Source: Drosophila pseudoobscura
Taxonomy: Eukaryota > Arthropoda > Insecta > Diptera > Drosophilidae
Reading direction: 5' to 3'
Assembly: GCF_009870125.1 (NCBI RefSeq)
Contig: NC_046680.1
Coordinates: forward strand, 15,085,501 to 15,149,500
DNA length: 64,000 nt
Of the stretch, positions 1 to 14,000 are shown piece after piece. Made by a program: the position numbers and the translations under genes. The notes beneath the pieces are model-generated. The model searched no databases. It was not told the DNA's origin and saw nothing but the letters and a program-made list of their open reading frames with translations. Each line of letters begins with the position of its first letter. Position 1 is the stretch's first letter.

Positions 1-434
1 GCCATTCGTTTTCTGTTACCCTTAGAGCGGGGTATTGTGGGTTTGAGAATGAAGAATCTACAAGCCAGTGGAGTGGAACAGCCATATTTCCATGGGATAG
101 TCCAACCAACAGTCAAAAGTACTAAAGCTGTCAAGGGATCAGCGGATCGGCGAGGGTATCCAGAGCTTCGGCCTGCGAGCATTGCCTTTCTATCTGGTTT
201 TTTTCTTCGTTTTTGCATATGCAAGTCACTGGAGAGAGACTTTCACCTACTTGAGTCAGCGGCATACTGCTTCTACGCACTTGCTCGACTGTGCCGCCTC
301 GTCGTGGTGCCTGCCTGGGCCGTGCCCATAACTTGCTGTAGAAATGCCACAGCGATTAATTTGAATAATGCCGTCAAAACGTTTCACATTTCCACATGAC
401 TCACACAATAACCAATTTATGTTTCATTTTGCAG
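1..434. other. upstream sequence of first protease gene
   Basis: I see no supported coding exon here. The stretch ends in a pyrimidine-rich acceptor (TTTCATTTTGCAG, ending at 434), so it is probably the end of a 5' intron of the protease gene that follows. The promoter and first exon of that gene would then lie left of the window. Confidence 0.45.
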
Positions 435-554
435 ATGGGTGCACAATACACATCCACAGATACAGATACAGATAAAGACGCCTACACATACAGAGCCACA
501 AGGAGAGCCACAGATCTAGCACCCAAAAGTAGAGCAACGTCAACCAAACAGAAG
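435..554 (+). other. 5' leader or alternative N-terminal extension of the first protease
   Basis: An ATG at 435 sits directly after the acceptor and is in frame with ATG 555. Using it would put 40 polar residues (Thr/Asp/Arg-rich) before the hydrophobic segment, turning a cleavable signal into a possible type II membrane anchor. The paralogue filzig has a similar 36-residue N-terminal extension. The context at 435 is poorer than at 555, so I treat this stretch as 5' UTR with a possible coding role. Confidence 0.4.
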
Positions 555-3451
555 ATGTCACTGCCACTGCCGCTGCCACTGCCAGGCCTCGTCCTCAGCC
601 TCCTCCCCCTCCTCCTCGTGTCACTGGCCAGCCTGAGTCTGGTGCTGCCGACAACGAACGCCAGTCCCGTCTTTGTGGATAATCCCAGCTTAGCACAGTG
701 TAAGTATCCGCCCCCCATCCAGCCCTTGGCCACCTGATATGGAATCATCCCAGCCATCAGCAAAGCTGTTGTCAAATCATTGACGATCTTATTTAGCTGG
801 AATTACTCAGCAGCTACAGATACAGATACAGCCACAGCTTATGCCTGGTCTACATACATGTATGTACATTGTTTCCCAAGAACTCCAGCACTTTCTCTCA
901 CGTAGCCCCATTAAAAGTTTCTTTTGTATAGGGGTCCAGAGAGGTAATCCCGCGTAATAATGGGGGAAATCCGTAATGAGCACGTTCCAAAATAAAATAT
1001 ATCGGTACAAGTGTGGGGATGAGACAAATAAAGGAATCCTGTTTTCCCCAAAACCTAACAATTTCTTGGAATGCAAAGGAACATTTATAAATAAGAGTTT
1101 TGTAAACACATGGCAGTGAAAGGTGAAGTGTTTTTTGTCAGGTGTTAGGGGTTTTTTCAAAGATGAAGTCATGCAGAAAAAAAACACATCCGTTCAGTGA
1201 ATAAAAGTAAATAATTTAGAGGTGAATTAACACAGGAATTTCAATATTTACAAAGAGCCGAGGAAACAGAGACTCAAAAAAAAAAATGGAAATCCGATTG
1301 GGATAGCTCCAGATTGGAATCCCAATCTATGAGAAACTATCAATCAGTTTTCTTTTCATGTAAAACCTGAAGTACGGATAGAAGTTTGCCATAGTTCTGG
1401 GTCATCTCTTGGGGATTTCATGGCTCTCCAAAGCTCTGAGAGATCAGGTTCCTTTGGCACCGCAAGCATCTGGCGATCTGGTAGCAGACACTACAAAATA
1501 TTTAATGCCAAAAATAAGAAAATACAAAAGACTGAAGCGACAAACTAGTTCGGATTGAGAACAGAGGTAGAGGTAGAGCCAGAGCCAGAGCCAGAGAGCA
1601 TTTCTAATGAAAGTAATCAAATTTAATGACGATAGAGACAGGCGTCTCCCGGGCAAGGAGATTAATTGGGTCATAGCCATTAAGAGCCAAATTTATACGC
1701 TATTAGCACTTCCTCTCGGGGCCCCACACGGCTGCCAATTTGTCTGCGAGAAACAACAAAGAGCAGCCATTCATTCAGTGTGAGAGCAGGTGAGAGATGA
1801 AAATAAAACTACACAACTTTCATATACTCATAAGAGCCAGAGCCAGATCCATAGCCAGGCAACGAGCCAAGCAGCCAAACGGCCAAACGGGCAAACGTCA
1901 GCGAGCAAAAGCAATTGAGGTCAACCATCAAAGAATGTTGCCATAAAATGAGCCACCGCTTCCACCACTACCACTACCATGGTCGTCGCCAGTCAGGCAG
2001 CAAGTCCGACTCGGACGCAAGCCGGGAATCTGAATCTGAATCTGAGTCTCAATCGGAATCGGATTCGGATTGGTGTGGCACACTCTGGCTCTGACTGTGA
2101 CTCTCCTCTCCGTAAGAAAGCCGGCGCGCATTTCATGTTTATGACTGGTCCAGCAGCAACAAAGAAAAATATAAGAGAAACAATATATACCCGTACATGG
2201 CCAAGACGGGAAGAGGCGGCCACAGAAAGCGGAAAGTAAATTTGATGGCAAGTGAAAGGGAAATAAAACAAACAGAGGCAAAGTGGGGCCCAGATCGAAC
2301 TGAACCTTCGGGTGTTCGGTTCTTTGGTTCTTCGGCTGTTGGGTTCTCCTGGTAGCTGACCCACTTAGCCACTGCGCCACTCACCCACAATCGTGCCACG
2401 AAAATGTTGCCGCATTCGCATGCCAAAAACGAATTTCCTACATTGCAATGCGGGCCAGGTCTGCTGCCAGGCCGTGGCCGAGACTCTGTCGTCTGTCGTC
2501 TCTGGCTGTGGGGCGGGCTGCTTGGTAGGCTGGCCGAGTGGCTGGCGAAACATATGCTAAGCCGTTGACCCAAAAAGCCACAAAACGAAATGCAAACAGA
2601 AATCGAGAAACACAGAGATACTCGAACAGAGAACACGCTGCCACTGCTGGCGTCTCAGCCAGCGTCGACGGCGACTGCTCAGCCGGCGTCTAGGAAACGT
2701 GACCATCGCCATCGCCATCGCCCTGACCATCGCCTTGGGTACAAATTTTGGTGTACTGAATCCCATATGCAGGCCGCCAGTTCGTGTCTTGAGTCATTCG
2801 CTTGGGCCTCTGCCGCCTGCAAACCTTCGCGAAAGACCACTGATGTCAGAATTTCGTGCTAATTGCATAAGAAATGCGCGACACTTTACGGCTTAAGTTC
2901 AATAAACGCAAAACACCAAAAAGACAGCTGGCAATATTTCACAGCCTTTGATACCCTTTGAAAGGGCTTTGCTGAGGCCACACCGACTAGCGGCATATTT
3001 TGTGGCATTTATAAAAAGAATGCTTAGGGGGTTTGAAAGTGGTAGAGCGGCTGTATCTGATAAATCTAGTGGCTTTTATTGGTCTTCAAGTTGAAGAAGA
3101 AGTTTCTGTTTTCAAAGAGCATTTAATGCAGAGTGTTCCCCCGTTTTATTTGCCTTTGATTTAACCTGAATATCAAAAAAGAGCAAAGGCGGCTAACAAA
3201 GTACGTTATTTATTTGCGAGTATTTTTGGGGAGCCTGTCTTGGCCAGGCTTGTTATGTTTATTTATGGTCAAAAGCAGAACAGGATCGCGAACTGGGCCG
3301 GCCAGCTCGTGCTCGTCCCTGGCCGCGTTCGTTTAGCAATTTTTCCGAGAACCCCCCCCAACCCCCCGAGGCACGCAAAACTTTTGGCCTCATCTTATGT
3401 AAGTTCAAAGCTCTCGCTTGGATAATGCCCGGCTCGATTACACAATGATCA

Positions 3452-3485
<34 letters not shown>

Positions 3486-5429
3486 TCTCGGTTCTCGCAG
3501 AAGCAGCACAAAAACAGAAATCATAAATAAATAACAATAATGCGGATGGGGCTACTGTTGCCTCATCGGGCGGTCTGGGCCCCCATGATACGATGACGCC
3601 CTTCAGCCGTTTGCGGCTTTTATGGGCCGCTGGTGCTTGGTGGTTCGTGCCTCGTCTTGGTCTTCGTTTTCGGCCTGTTGCCACTTCATTTTCACTTGTG
3701 TTAACTGTTGTTTGCCTAACGGTGAAAGGCCAGACCTCTCAAATTGGCGTACAAATTCGAAGGCGTTAATCGGCCCCGGCAAACGGAAATGGTGTGGAGC
3801 ATTCGTATGGAGTATTGATAGAACCAGAAAAGGCATGGGCCAGTCATCATCATTATTATAGCTATTATTAGTACTCATTACTATTGTGTTTATCATTATC
3901 TTCTGGACAGTCCAATCGGGCCGCAATATTCGACATCTGCCCTGCATCGTGCGGAAGTCCGGCCGCTCCGGAGTCTGCATGTTCGCCATCGACTGCATCA
4001 AGCAGAACGGCACGCACCTGGGCACCTGCATCGATCGCTTCTACTTTGGCTCCTGCTGTGCGATGAAGGTGAGTCTCCCCAGCCCCCAGCCTCCTGGCCA
4101 CCCAACCAACTAATACTCCTTTTTCCTTCCAGGAGGAGGCTTCCCTGTTCGCCCCGGAGCTCAACGACAACAGCATCGACCAGAATACCATCTCGCACTT
4201 CGCCCATGAGTCCACCACGCTGCCCACGAGCTCCCTCTTCAAGCTTACCACCGAAAGTGGCATCAGCAGCAGCAGCAGCAACGGCGGGGACACCACCCAC
4301 AAGAACCACCAACAGTCGACGCAGCACACGAGCAACGAGCTGCTCAAGAACGTCACCCAATCGTATCTGAGCACCGCCAAGCCCGTGCGCACCACACTCT
4401 CGACCACCACCACGCGGCGCCCAGTGCAGGACCACACGACTCACAAGAACTCGCACTTTGTGGTACGGACAACGGCCAAGCCACCAGCAAGTCCACTGCC
4501 ATCCACCACGGCTAAGCCGCCGCGTCGGCGCACCACCAGCGCCAGGCCAGTGCTGACCACTGGCCCCGTGGCGGTTGAGCAGCGCATTGAAACCACCACG
4601 GTCCCCATCAAGTTTGTTACCTTCCAAATTGTGGAGACGACAACGCCGCCTTCCACAGAGCCCGGCAACAGGGTGGAGACGACAACGACAACAACCAGGC
4701 GACACACAAGGCCCACCACGAGCAGCAGCAGTGGCAGCAGCAGCTCGGCATCTTTCAAAACAACAACCACAACTGCACCCATCGCAAGCACGACGACAAA
4801 GGCACCAGAAACCACGGCACAGTCCAGCACTCAGCGTCCGACACCGCCTCTACGCACCACCACCCCCAAGCCCCACAAAACACATTCGAGTAGACGGCCA
4901 ACGCCCCCAAAGAAGCCGATTGGGTCGACAACAACCACCGCTAGTGGCACGCAAGCCACAAGGAAACCAGTGGAGAGCCTTAGCAGCACCACCAGCACCG
5001 CGAATGGAACCACAGTAACGACTGCACCAGGCCGCAGGCCTGTGATTCAAACCACCAGCTCCATTACCTCTACGACAACAACCACGAGCACATCTTTCAA
5101 GGACGAGTTGCACGGCAATCGGACAACAGCCACAAAGCTGCCAGAGCGCACCACTCAGGCGCCCAGGCCAAGGCCGAAACCAACTGGGGAGTACGTAAAG
5201 GTGCCCGTCATGCTGGCGGAGCCAGCCACCCCCACAGCGACAGCAAGCACTAGCAGTACCGCCTCAAAAGCACCTTCAACAACAACCACAGTCACAACCA
5301 CTGCCCCACCTAAAACGAAGCCTAGCAGCTCCACTACAACAACAACGACAACAACAACAACAACTACGCCAAAGCCCACGCGTCGTCACACAACCAAAGC
5401 CCCAATCACAACACCAATCACCACTAAAG

Positions 5430-5460
<31 letters not shown>

Positions 5461-8089
5461 CACCCCCAAAACAACGACAAGGACAACAACAACAACAACA
5501 ACAGCCACTAAACCTCCCACAACGACGGCAGGCACAGAGAGACCATTGTTGAGCACCAGCACTCCCAAAACAGAAACAACAACCACCAAGAAGCCCGGCC
5601 TGATCACCTGGACGGACGTGGAGGCTGAGCCACAGACGAACGCAAGCATTTCCAACGACTGGCAGCCGGCACCACCCCCACCCAACCAGCAGCCCGAGTT
5701 GCAGGCGCTGAACAAAACATCGGCGAGCACAGGTGAGTGTGTCTTTTTCTTGCGACAAGTTTTGTTCTTTTCTAATGCAGGTTTTCGCTTTCCAACCGCC
5801 AATCGGCAGCAGCACCACCCACGGCCACCGACAAAGTGGTCATCTCTGTGGCCACTAGTGTCAGCACCAGCGAGTCGAAGCCTGGTTCGGGAGAGAGCAG
5901 CAGTCCTACAGAAAAGCCACACAGGACCACGAAACCACCGAAAGCCACAAGCACCGCCAGACCAGTAACCACGACGACTGTCAAAACCACAGAGGGACCA
6001 GAGAGCAGCACTAGTAGCAGCAGCAGCAGCGGCAGCAGCGGCGTTCCTTTGGCCTCCTCATCAACATCATCTTCCATTGAGCTCAGCTCGGAGACGGGAT
6101 CAGGCAGCAGCACCACCGCAGAGCCAGCAACGACAGAAGTCGCAGCGGCTACCACTGATTACAGCGGCGAGGAAGTGAGCCTGACGACGATCATGGAGCC
6201 AGCAGCTGGTAGCACAACGCTAGCGCCTGCAAATGCTTTGGAGGGCGTCGATTACAAAGAAGGTGAGTCCACAAGAGCGAGCACATGGGTCCATGGTGTC
6301 GTATTGTCGTTGTATCTGTATCTTCGAGGTACGCGTCAGTCAGAAAAACTTGTTTCCTTCGAGGAGAAATCTATTAATATACCAGACTTTGGTCATAAGA
6401 CAAAGCCAAGCATGCGTGGCCATTAAATTCAATTTGAAGGCTAAACGTTGGCCTTGAGCCCAGAGTAAGACCACGAAGAGATGGAGTTGGATGCTGTCTT
6501 GGCAGGGCTGACCGCCAGCTCATAAATGCCCAAGAAATCTCCTAAGCCTGGCTGCTGCTGCTAGACACACCGAATCCATACCCGATGTCCGCAACAATTT
6601 TTACAGCAATCATTTACAATAATGATCCTACCCCTGCCCCCTGCCCCACCGCCTCGCTTCGTCGGTCATTGTGCCGCTTGGGTCACGTTGCGTTCTTCCG
6701 TCTGCGGAGCCACAACAAATCAAACAGAATCCAAACCAACTCCTGGACCCTTGCCACAGCAGCCCCCTGACCGATTTGCGGCTGCAGAAACAATCTTGAT
6801 GCACGAAACGAGTCGGTCCGAGTCGGGACAAGTTGCGGACCATAAAGTAGGCCGTTGACTGCTTGCCTTGTGGCCGGCCAAAGTCAAGGACTGCTGGTCG
6901 CCTCGCCTCTTCTTGTCCAAAGCATGTTACATTGGCCCGGCCCGGGCCGGACTGGACTGGGGCTGGAATGACTGAGTGCCTGGCGAAGTGATTAAAATGT
7001 TTAGGGCCTTTTGGGGCCCATTATTTTAATTGTGACCTGGCACAGTGCCTATTAGCAGAGATCTCCTTACTCATCCTGGGCCTCCCCCCCTCTCTCCCAC
7101 TCGCCCCCTTTCAGTGTGCGGACGTCGCATGTTCCCCGAACCGCGCATTGTTGGTGGAGCCAATGCCGCCTTCGGACGCTGGCCCTGGCAGATATCGCTG
7201 CGCCAGTGGCGCACCTCCACCTACCTGCACAAGTGCGGAGCGGCTCTACTCAACGAGAACTGGGCAATCACCGCCGCCCATTGTGTGGACAAGTGAGTAG
7301 ATGCGATTTCCGATGCCCTCCTCCCAGCGGGAGAAATTCACGAGTGATTTGCTTGGGTGCTTTCAGTGTGCCGCCCTCCGATCTGCTGCTGCGCCTGGGC
7401 GAGTACGATCTGGCCGAGGAAGAGGAGCCCTACGGCTACCAGGAGCGACGTGTGCAGATCGTCGCCTCTCATCCACAGTTCGATCCGCGGACCTTTGAGT
7501 ACGATCTGGCCCTGCTCAGGTGAGTCTGCATCTCTCGGCTTGGTAATTTATATCGATTTCCGTTTCCTGTTCTGCCATCCGATCAGGTTCTATGAGCCGG
7601 TGGTCTTTCAACCCAACATCATTCCCGTTTGCGTGCCTGAAAACGACGAGAACTTCATTGGCCAAACGGCCTTTGTCACCGGCTGGGGACGCCTCTACGA
7701 GGACGGACCACTGCCCAGCGTCCTGCAGGAGGTGGCCGTGCCGGTCATCAACAACACCATCTGCGAGTCCATGTACCGCACCGCGGGCTACATCGAGCAC
7801 ATACCACACATATTCATCTGTGCCGGCTGGAAGAAGGGCGGCTACGACTCCTGCGAAGGTGAGTAATGGCCGTCGATTATGGCACTGCAGGATCCACTGA
7901 ATAATCCCCATTTCGCACCTCTTAGGCGATTCCGGTGGCCCCATGGTGCTACAGCGGGAGGCCGACAAGCGTTTCCAGCTCGGCGGCGTCATCTCGTGGG
8001 GCATCGGGTGCGCGGAGGCCAACCAGCCGGGCGTCTACACGCGCATCTCCGAGTTCCGGGACTGGATCAACCAGATTCTGCAGTTCTAG
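555..8089 (+). CDS. clip-like/trypsin-like serine protease with Thr-rich stalk (CG8172/CG8170-type)
   Basis: Eight coding exons join in frame: 555-699, 3911-4068, 4133-5732, 5810-6262, 7115-7292, 7367-7519, 7587-7858, 7926-8089 (3123 nt, 1040 aa). In order: a Leu-rich signal sequence (residues 1-37); a clip-like Cys domain (about 50-101) ending FGSCC; a very long Thr/Ser/Pro-rich, probably O-glycosylated stalk (102-785); and an S1 protease domain. Activation would cut PEPR796/IVGG. The triad is His841 (TAAHC), Asp891 (YDLALL) and Ser989 (GDSGGP). Asp983 at the S1 pocket predicts cleavage after Arg/Lys. The layout matches filzig 17 kb downstream, so this is a tandem paralogue. The D. melanogaster counterpart is probably CG8172 or CG8170 at 45A; I cannot decide which. 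ATG 555 has a better context (A at -3) than the in-frame ATG at 435. Family members act extracellularly; the substrate is unknown. Confidence 0.88.
700..3910 (+). other. intron 1 of first protease
   Basis: Phase-1 intron with GTAAGT donor at 700 and TTCTGGACAG acceptor. Short open frames inside it (for example around 2.0-2.6 kb) are simple-sequence artefacts. It contains a (GAT/ATG)n run near 3460-3481. I see no conserved exon. Confidence 0.7.
6263..7114 (+). other. intron 4 of first protease
   Basis: Phase-1 intron (GTGAGT ... CCCCCTTTCAG) separating the Thr-rich stalk from the catalytic domain. Nothing else is recognisable in it. Confidence 0.75.
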
Positions 8090-11000
8090 TTCAGTCGACC
8101 TCGCCTGTGTATTATGCTTAATACTTAGTGAATGCCTAGCACGTCTTCCACCCACGACTCCGCACCGACCCGACTCCCCAGCGAGATCGGACTCTCGGCC
8201 CTGGAACCCAACTCAAACTCGGACTCGTGCTCCGGTTATGGCACTCGCTCGGAGATGGCCCATAGCCCATAACCCGAGCAACGATTTCAGTTGCCACCAT
8301 TTACCTCCACCTGCCCGCAGCTCAAGCGACACCACTACCACTCTGCCGAGACCGCTTCCATTGTCATAATCATAATCTTAGCGTTGCCTAGCCTAACCCT
8401 AAACTAGTTAGTGAATGTGATTAACAAGCACACTAAACGAGAGAGCGACGACTATCAGTTTCGCTGTTGCTGTCGCAGTCGCAGTCACAGTCACAGCTCA
8501 TGTAACGTATTAATCGATTTGACCCTAATTTATTCCCATTTGCTGTAAATAATTTTCTAAATTATTGCATAACATTTACACCTAGCTTTAGTCCCGTACG
8601 CGTACGCATTATTATATAGAATCTCGAAACCTTTTCGATCCTTCGGTAGGGCATTATCACATAAGTCGCTTCTCCTCGAATCGAACCATGCGGAAGAAGC
8701 TATTGTAATTTTATCTTATAACGTACTGTAATTATTTATTTATAGCAGATCATGCTCGACAAAATTAATTCAATTAAAATGTTTAAAACAAACCAATGAC
8801 TCTGTGTAATGACAGCAATCTTTATTACGTAATCGAACTAAAGAAGCATTGTTTCAGATGATCGGAATTTCGAAGAAGATCTGGAATACATATATGAATA
8901 CCAAATCCCTATATATGTACATAAAGTAGAATGATCATTATAGTTCCGCCGTTTTACAAATGATATATCTTTGCGGGATTATGTCGATTCAAATCGAAAT
9001 CAACAACAGCATGTACATATGAATGTATACTTATCGCTCAAACTGTCTGCTCCTTGCACGAAATTGTATGAACTGGAATCCAGAGATATCTTTGTCTATC
9101 ATCTAAATAACGGAAGTTAGCCATAGCAGAGGAGTCTGCAGCCACGACGTACACACACACACATACGCAGTGAAGAAAATTTTAATTTTATTTTACCACA
9201 CATTCGAAATTTTGTTTGTTTTTATTTACATGCGCGCCAAACTAAATAGCTGGCAACTCTATTCAGTATACGTATACGTATAATTACGATACGTAAAATG
9301 AACGCTAGGTGTCGCTTAAAGACATGTAGTTAAGTTGTAGATGTCATGTAAAAGACTTCTTCAGCAAAACGCATTTCTGTCCGATTCATTTGTTATACAT
9401 CTACATCTGTCTCTCTTTCTCGCCCTTCTCACACCAGCACCAGCCGTTATTTCTCAAGTCGATTCTCGTGTGTGTTCTCCCCTTTCTGTCCTAATCCAAA
9501 ACTCTGCTAAAATTCAAAAAGTCTTACTTTTGGGGATACATCCGCGTAGAAGCCCCTCGTTACACACTTAGCCGCTATTGGAATTCCGAATGCATGAGAC
9601 GATTCACACATTATTTGGGCAGGTGCCACTGCCACCGCGGCCAAACTGAAAACTTTCTTTGCTGGCCAGCCAGCAACGATAAAGAGTAAATAGAAAAATG
9701 TTCAACATTTTGTTTTGCATATGTAAGGCCAGAAAACGAAAATGATTAAGTATGCCAAACATGTATCCAACGATCAGCAAACGAAGGTAAAGTAAAGACA
9801 ATGCAAAGGAAATCAAATAAAATATTGCGACTTTTGAAATTTGTATCCCTTTTGGCAGTTTTTCTTATAAGCATATTGGTCATAATTGCTTATGCTTATT
9901 GAACAACTTTCTGCGAAGACTAGCTATTCCCAGCAGACCGTCATCACATCCCAATTCTATAAGTTCAATGGATCCCAATTGTAGGGGATTGTGGAGCTGG
10001 CTGGACCCTCCCAGGGTACCCAATAATAAATAAATTAAAATATTAGCTAGTGCTAGTTGATCGTGCCCTAATATTACACGTATCTGCTGTTTCGCTGATC
10101 GTGGCCTGCAATTACTGACTTTTGTCGTGGTACTTTCGCTCTCGGTTGATGGCTGATGGCTGATGGCTTATAGTTGTTGGTCATTTGCATATGACCCCCT
10201 CGGACACCCGCTGCCCTCCCGCGGACATATTTTATGGCGTGTGGGAGCCCCAGTGCGTTGCAAGTACATGCCGCGGGATCTCTTGCGGCAGGCATATTAT
10301 AATTTGTACAGACCTCGCGTACCACGAAGGGGTCATGCGTCCAGATTATGATCGGCTGCGGCACGACCATTCGGTCCTTAGTCACTTTTGGATAATATGT
10401 TGCATGAACTTTCACATGCGATTCGTGCTCGTAATGGTCTTCGAGATTAGGGGGATTCGTCAGGCGATGATCCTCTGCTGCGATTAGCTAACTGAGTTTA
10501 ATAGACTTATAAGCCATAAATATGCCCCACTCGAGAGAAAGTGAAAATTTGTGGTGCCGATTTGATCTGCTTTTGGGCAGGCGCGATTTAGCCTGACAAT
10601 TTGAATTAATTCGTCAACAAATTGGCGATTGATGACGCTCGATGTCTTTATTTATGGAGGGACACCGCTTTACGCTTTATGCAAGACGCCTACCGAAATC
10701 AAAGTGAAATTTTTGATGGACTGACATAATAGACATTTGCTAAATTATACGATATTGTTACAGATGTAGCACATTTGGGCACCCTGTTGGGGGCTTTTGC
10801 AAATGATGGCCAAATGGCCACAGCCAAATCTAGAGCATTCCCATGGAAAACGAAAGCGATGAAGTAACGGCTGCCCCAGGTGTCTCCAGGTGAAGTGTCT
10901 TGCATTTGATTTCTATAGAAACGTTGCACAATTAAAACGCTTGAAGCATCATCAAAAGCCGCACACACCACCAGCGAATGTGGGGGCGGGTGTCAGTCAG

Positions 11001-14000
11001 AGATCAGCATGGGGGCATGAAAGATGACCACCAACCACTGTACCTGTGCCTGTGCCGAATGCACAATGACGATTTTCAGACTTTCCCAACGCACCAGAAG
11101 TACAATGGAAATTTCTTATTTTTCTGGCCAAAAGATTTATAGGAACAGTCGCATCGCCCCTGCCAGCAGTCAGCAGCCACTTGAGAAGCAAACAAAAAAC
11201 GAAAGTCCAAGTGCTGCCCAAGATCAACGGCAACAATGATCATAAAAAATCTTTCTCCAAATACAGATCCATGGAAACAATTGAAAAGTACTTTTGGACA
11301 GTGTTTTCCTTTTCAGTAACGGGGCGGGGTGGGGGAGCCCCCGTTCTGGCGGTCTGGCACAGGAAAACTTTGGCTCCCAGAAGACACAGCCACAACTCTC
11401 TCACCTCTCCCGATATCGCCCAATGGAATCGCACTACAAACAAAACCCTTCTCGAGATGATCATTAATTTGATGGCTGTGCGAGCCCATTTGAAACGTAA
11501 CCCCTAGGAAATTACTCCTCATCCGGTAATTATTGGTTTTGGGTCTGTTTGTCTGTCTAACTGCTTCAAGTCTTGATAGATCGATCGATAGACAGATCTT
11601 CGGCTCTTCAATGTTTTTCGGATGTAGCCAGCGTCTTCAGACGGCTCCCGGTCCCAAATTGCTCTGTGCCGGCTTCCCCCTGACGAATGCCTATTGTATA
11701 TGGGCGTCAAAATGATGATTCAGTTGGTTGATGATCCAGCAGGGTGCTAGCCCCTGGCCCTAACTTGAACCCGCAATCCTCGCTAAGCCCTACGAAAGCC
11801 CCAACATTCTCCCTTTCCCATCATCCCAGTCCCTTTCCAAAGATTCAACAATTTATGGTCTTTGGCCTTTCGGACTCCATTGGCAAGCGGTGGGACTCGT
11901 CGCCACCACAAGAAAAGCGAAGGTATTTGTGGATTGAAAAAAAGAGAGAAGTCATATTTTAATTTCCAAGCCAGCATTTATCAACAAAAAATATTATGAA
12001 TTTTCCGCCTTTTTCTCTCTCCGCATCTTTCATCTTCTAAATGAATTGTTTAGTTTCGCTTTCTAATTAATTGCATTAGCCCCGCCGCGACGCCTACACA
12101 AAGCGTTTTCGATGCCAGAGCGTTTTCCCTTTTTAATTTTCGCCAATTAAACGGACGCCCCACAATCAAACCTTGATTACCAGCGAAAAAAAAATACAAC
12201 AAAATATATATAAAAAGGCCATAAAAGAAAATAAAATAAATAATCAATGATGACGGAACTCAAGCGGTAATACCACGGGGTAAAAATTCTGTGAAAGGTG
12301 CAAAACTTTGATGGAGTGCGGGGCCTAGAAAACAGTAAAAATGGGAAAAAAGCCCACCTAATGAAGACGAAAGTCGTTGCGCAAATGGAATTAAATTAAA
12401 ATGGCATCAAAATGAAATAATAGTGCAATTAGCCCGAAGCACAGGCTGGCCAAAGACCATCGACCACCAACAAAGCCATCGCCAAAGAAATGCCAAAAGG
12501 GAGACGTATTTCATTGGCCGCTCTGCGAATGCTCTTTCGATGTGAAGGAGAGTGGCAGAATATTCCAATACATGAAGGGAGATTTATGTACAGGCTTCTG
12601 GCAGTCGCAAAGAAATCATAAATAGAACCAATGAGTAACCAAAAATAAGTATACGGCCTTTTAGAGGTATCAGACTCGGAAATCATGCAGTTCCGAAGGA
12701 GGTTGGATAGATTGTGATTCAATTTCCAGAAGAATCGCAGATAAAAGGTATCTCCATCACAGAGCCGACAAGAGTGTAAGATGTTCCGGTTTCTCCTCCT
12801 CTTTTGCAACTATCGTATCTAGCAAGCCCCCTATCATAGCGAAGGCACTCTTCCTGACCCGCAAACAAGAGCTTGCCAAAAAGTTTCGCCCATTTCTCTA
12901 ATCGCTGACTTGTCTGCGACTTTATTGAATAACATTTGCGTAATTAAATGTGTGCGAAAAGAAACCGAAATTAAATCATAGGTGTACCCTGGGCTTGCCT
13001 TCGAGCGGTGAGTGGAGGAGCCGGCGACGACGACGACGACGACGACGACCCTTCTTTAGGGGCCGTTGACACGCGCTAATTGAAAGCGCAAGTTGTCATC
13101 CAGCGATTTGTTGACCGTTTTTCGGGGTCCACTGGGGGAGCCGCTCCTGCTGATCGCTAACGTGTCTTACATTTGCCCAACACACTCATTGCCTGGGAGT
13201 GTGTGAGTGTCATTTGTACTTGCTGCTGTTCGCCGCTGCTCACTTTCATTTGTTATGCTGAAATTTCTTTTCTTTACTGTGTTCGCCGGGGTCTTGTGGC
13301 TGTTAGTGGGCAAACATGGCCGGCGACTTGCTAAAAGTGAAATTATTGCCTTTTCAATTAGTCACAGATCCCGAAATACCCAACGATCAGTGCAAAATCC
13401 GACGCTGGGAGGCCCGAAAAAGGAAAGTACCTTCAACCCAGCCCCAACCGATGATTGGACCCTGTCAAGGCGCCCTGTGCTTGTGCTGGGCTCAATAAAT
13501 CATCGATTCGGGTCGACGCCTCATTTTGATTAATTAGGTCTTAATCCAACAGCGATGCCCAACGATCTCAGACAGTCCGGAGACTGAAGACTGAAGACCG
13601 AAGACCATTGACCATCGAGCACCTCACAACAGGCCGCCTTTATAGACCTGATGGCTTTCGCTTTCAATCGCCGGCGCTGAAAACAAATTAATGGCAGTTA
13701 ATAAGCTGTAAACCAAAAGCAAATTGGCAATACGGTAGGCGTTGACAAGCGTTTGGGTCTGGCCCTAGGCCGCCCCCCAGATCCATACGTCCGCTGGAGC
13801 CTTCACTTTTTGATCGTTTCTTGGCAGCTCTTGGGAATTCGATTTCTCACACTTTGCCGATCAATCCGATAATCGATTGATTCAGCGCCAGCCGCCCCCC
13901 TGCTGGTATATATTTTAATAGGTTATCATCGGAAGAAATGCAAAAACCGAAATCAAGTGCCAGGGCAATTACATGGGGAAGTTTTTGTTGATTGGATATT

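Noticed and set aside
1979..2766. Overlapping frames around 2.0-2.8 kb
   Set aside because: They lie in intron 1 of the first protease, overlap on both strands and show no protein-like pattern.
5155..5922. Long minus-strand frames opposite the Thr-rich stalk
   Set aside because: Val- and Cys-rich shadows of the repetitive ACA/ACC codons on the plus strand.
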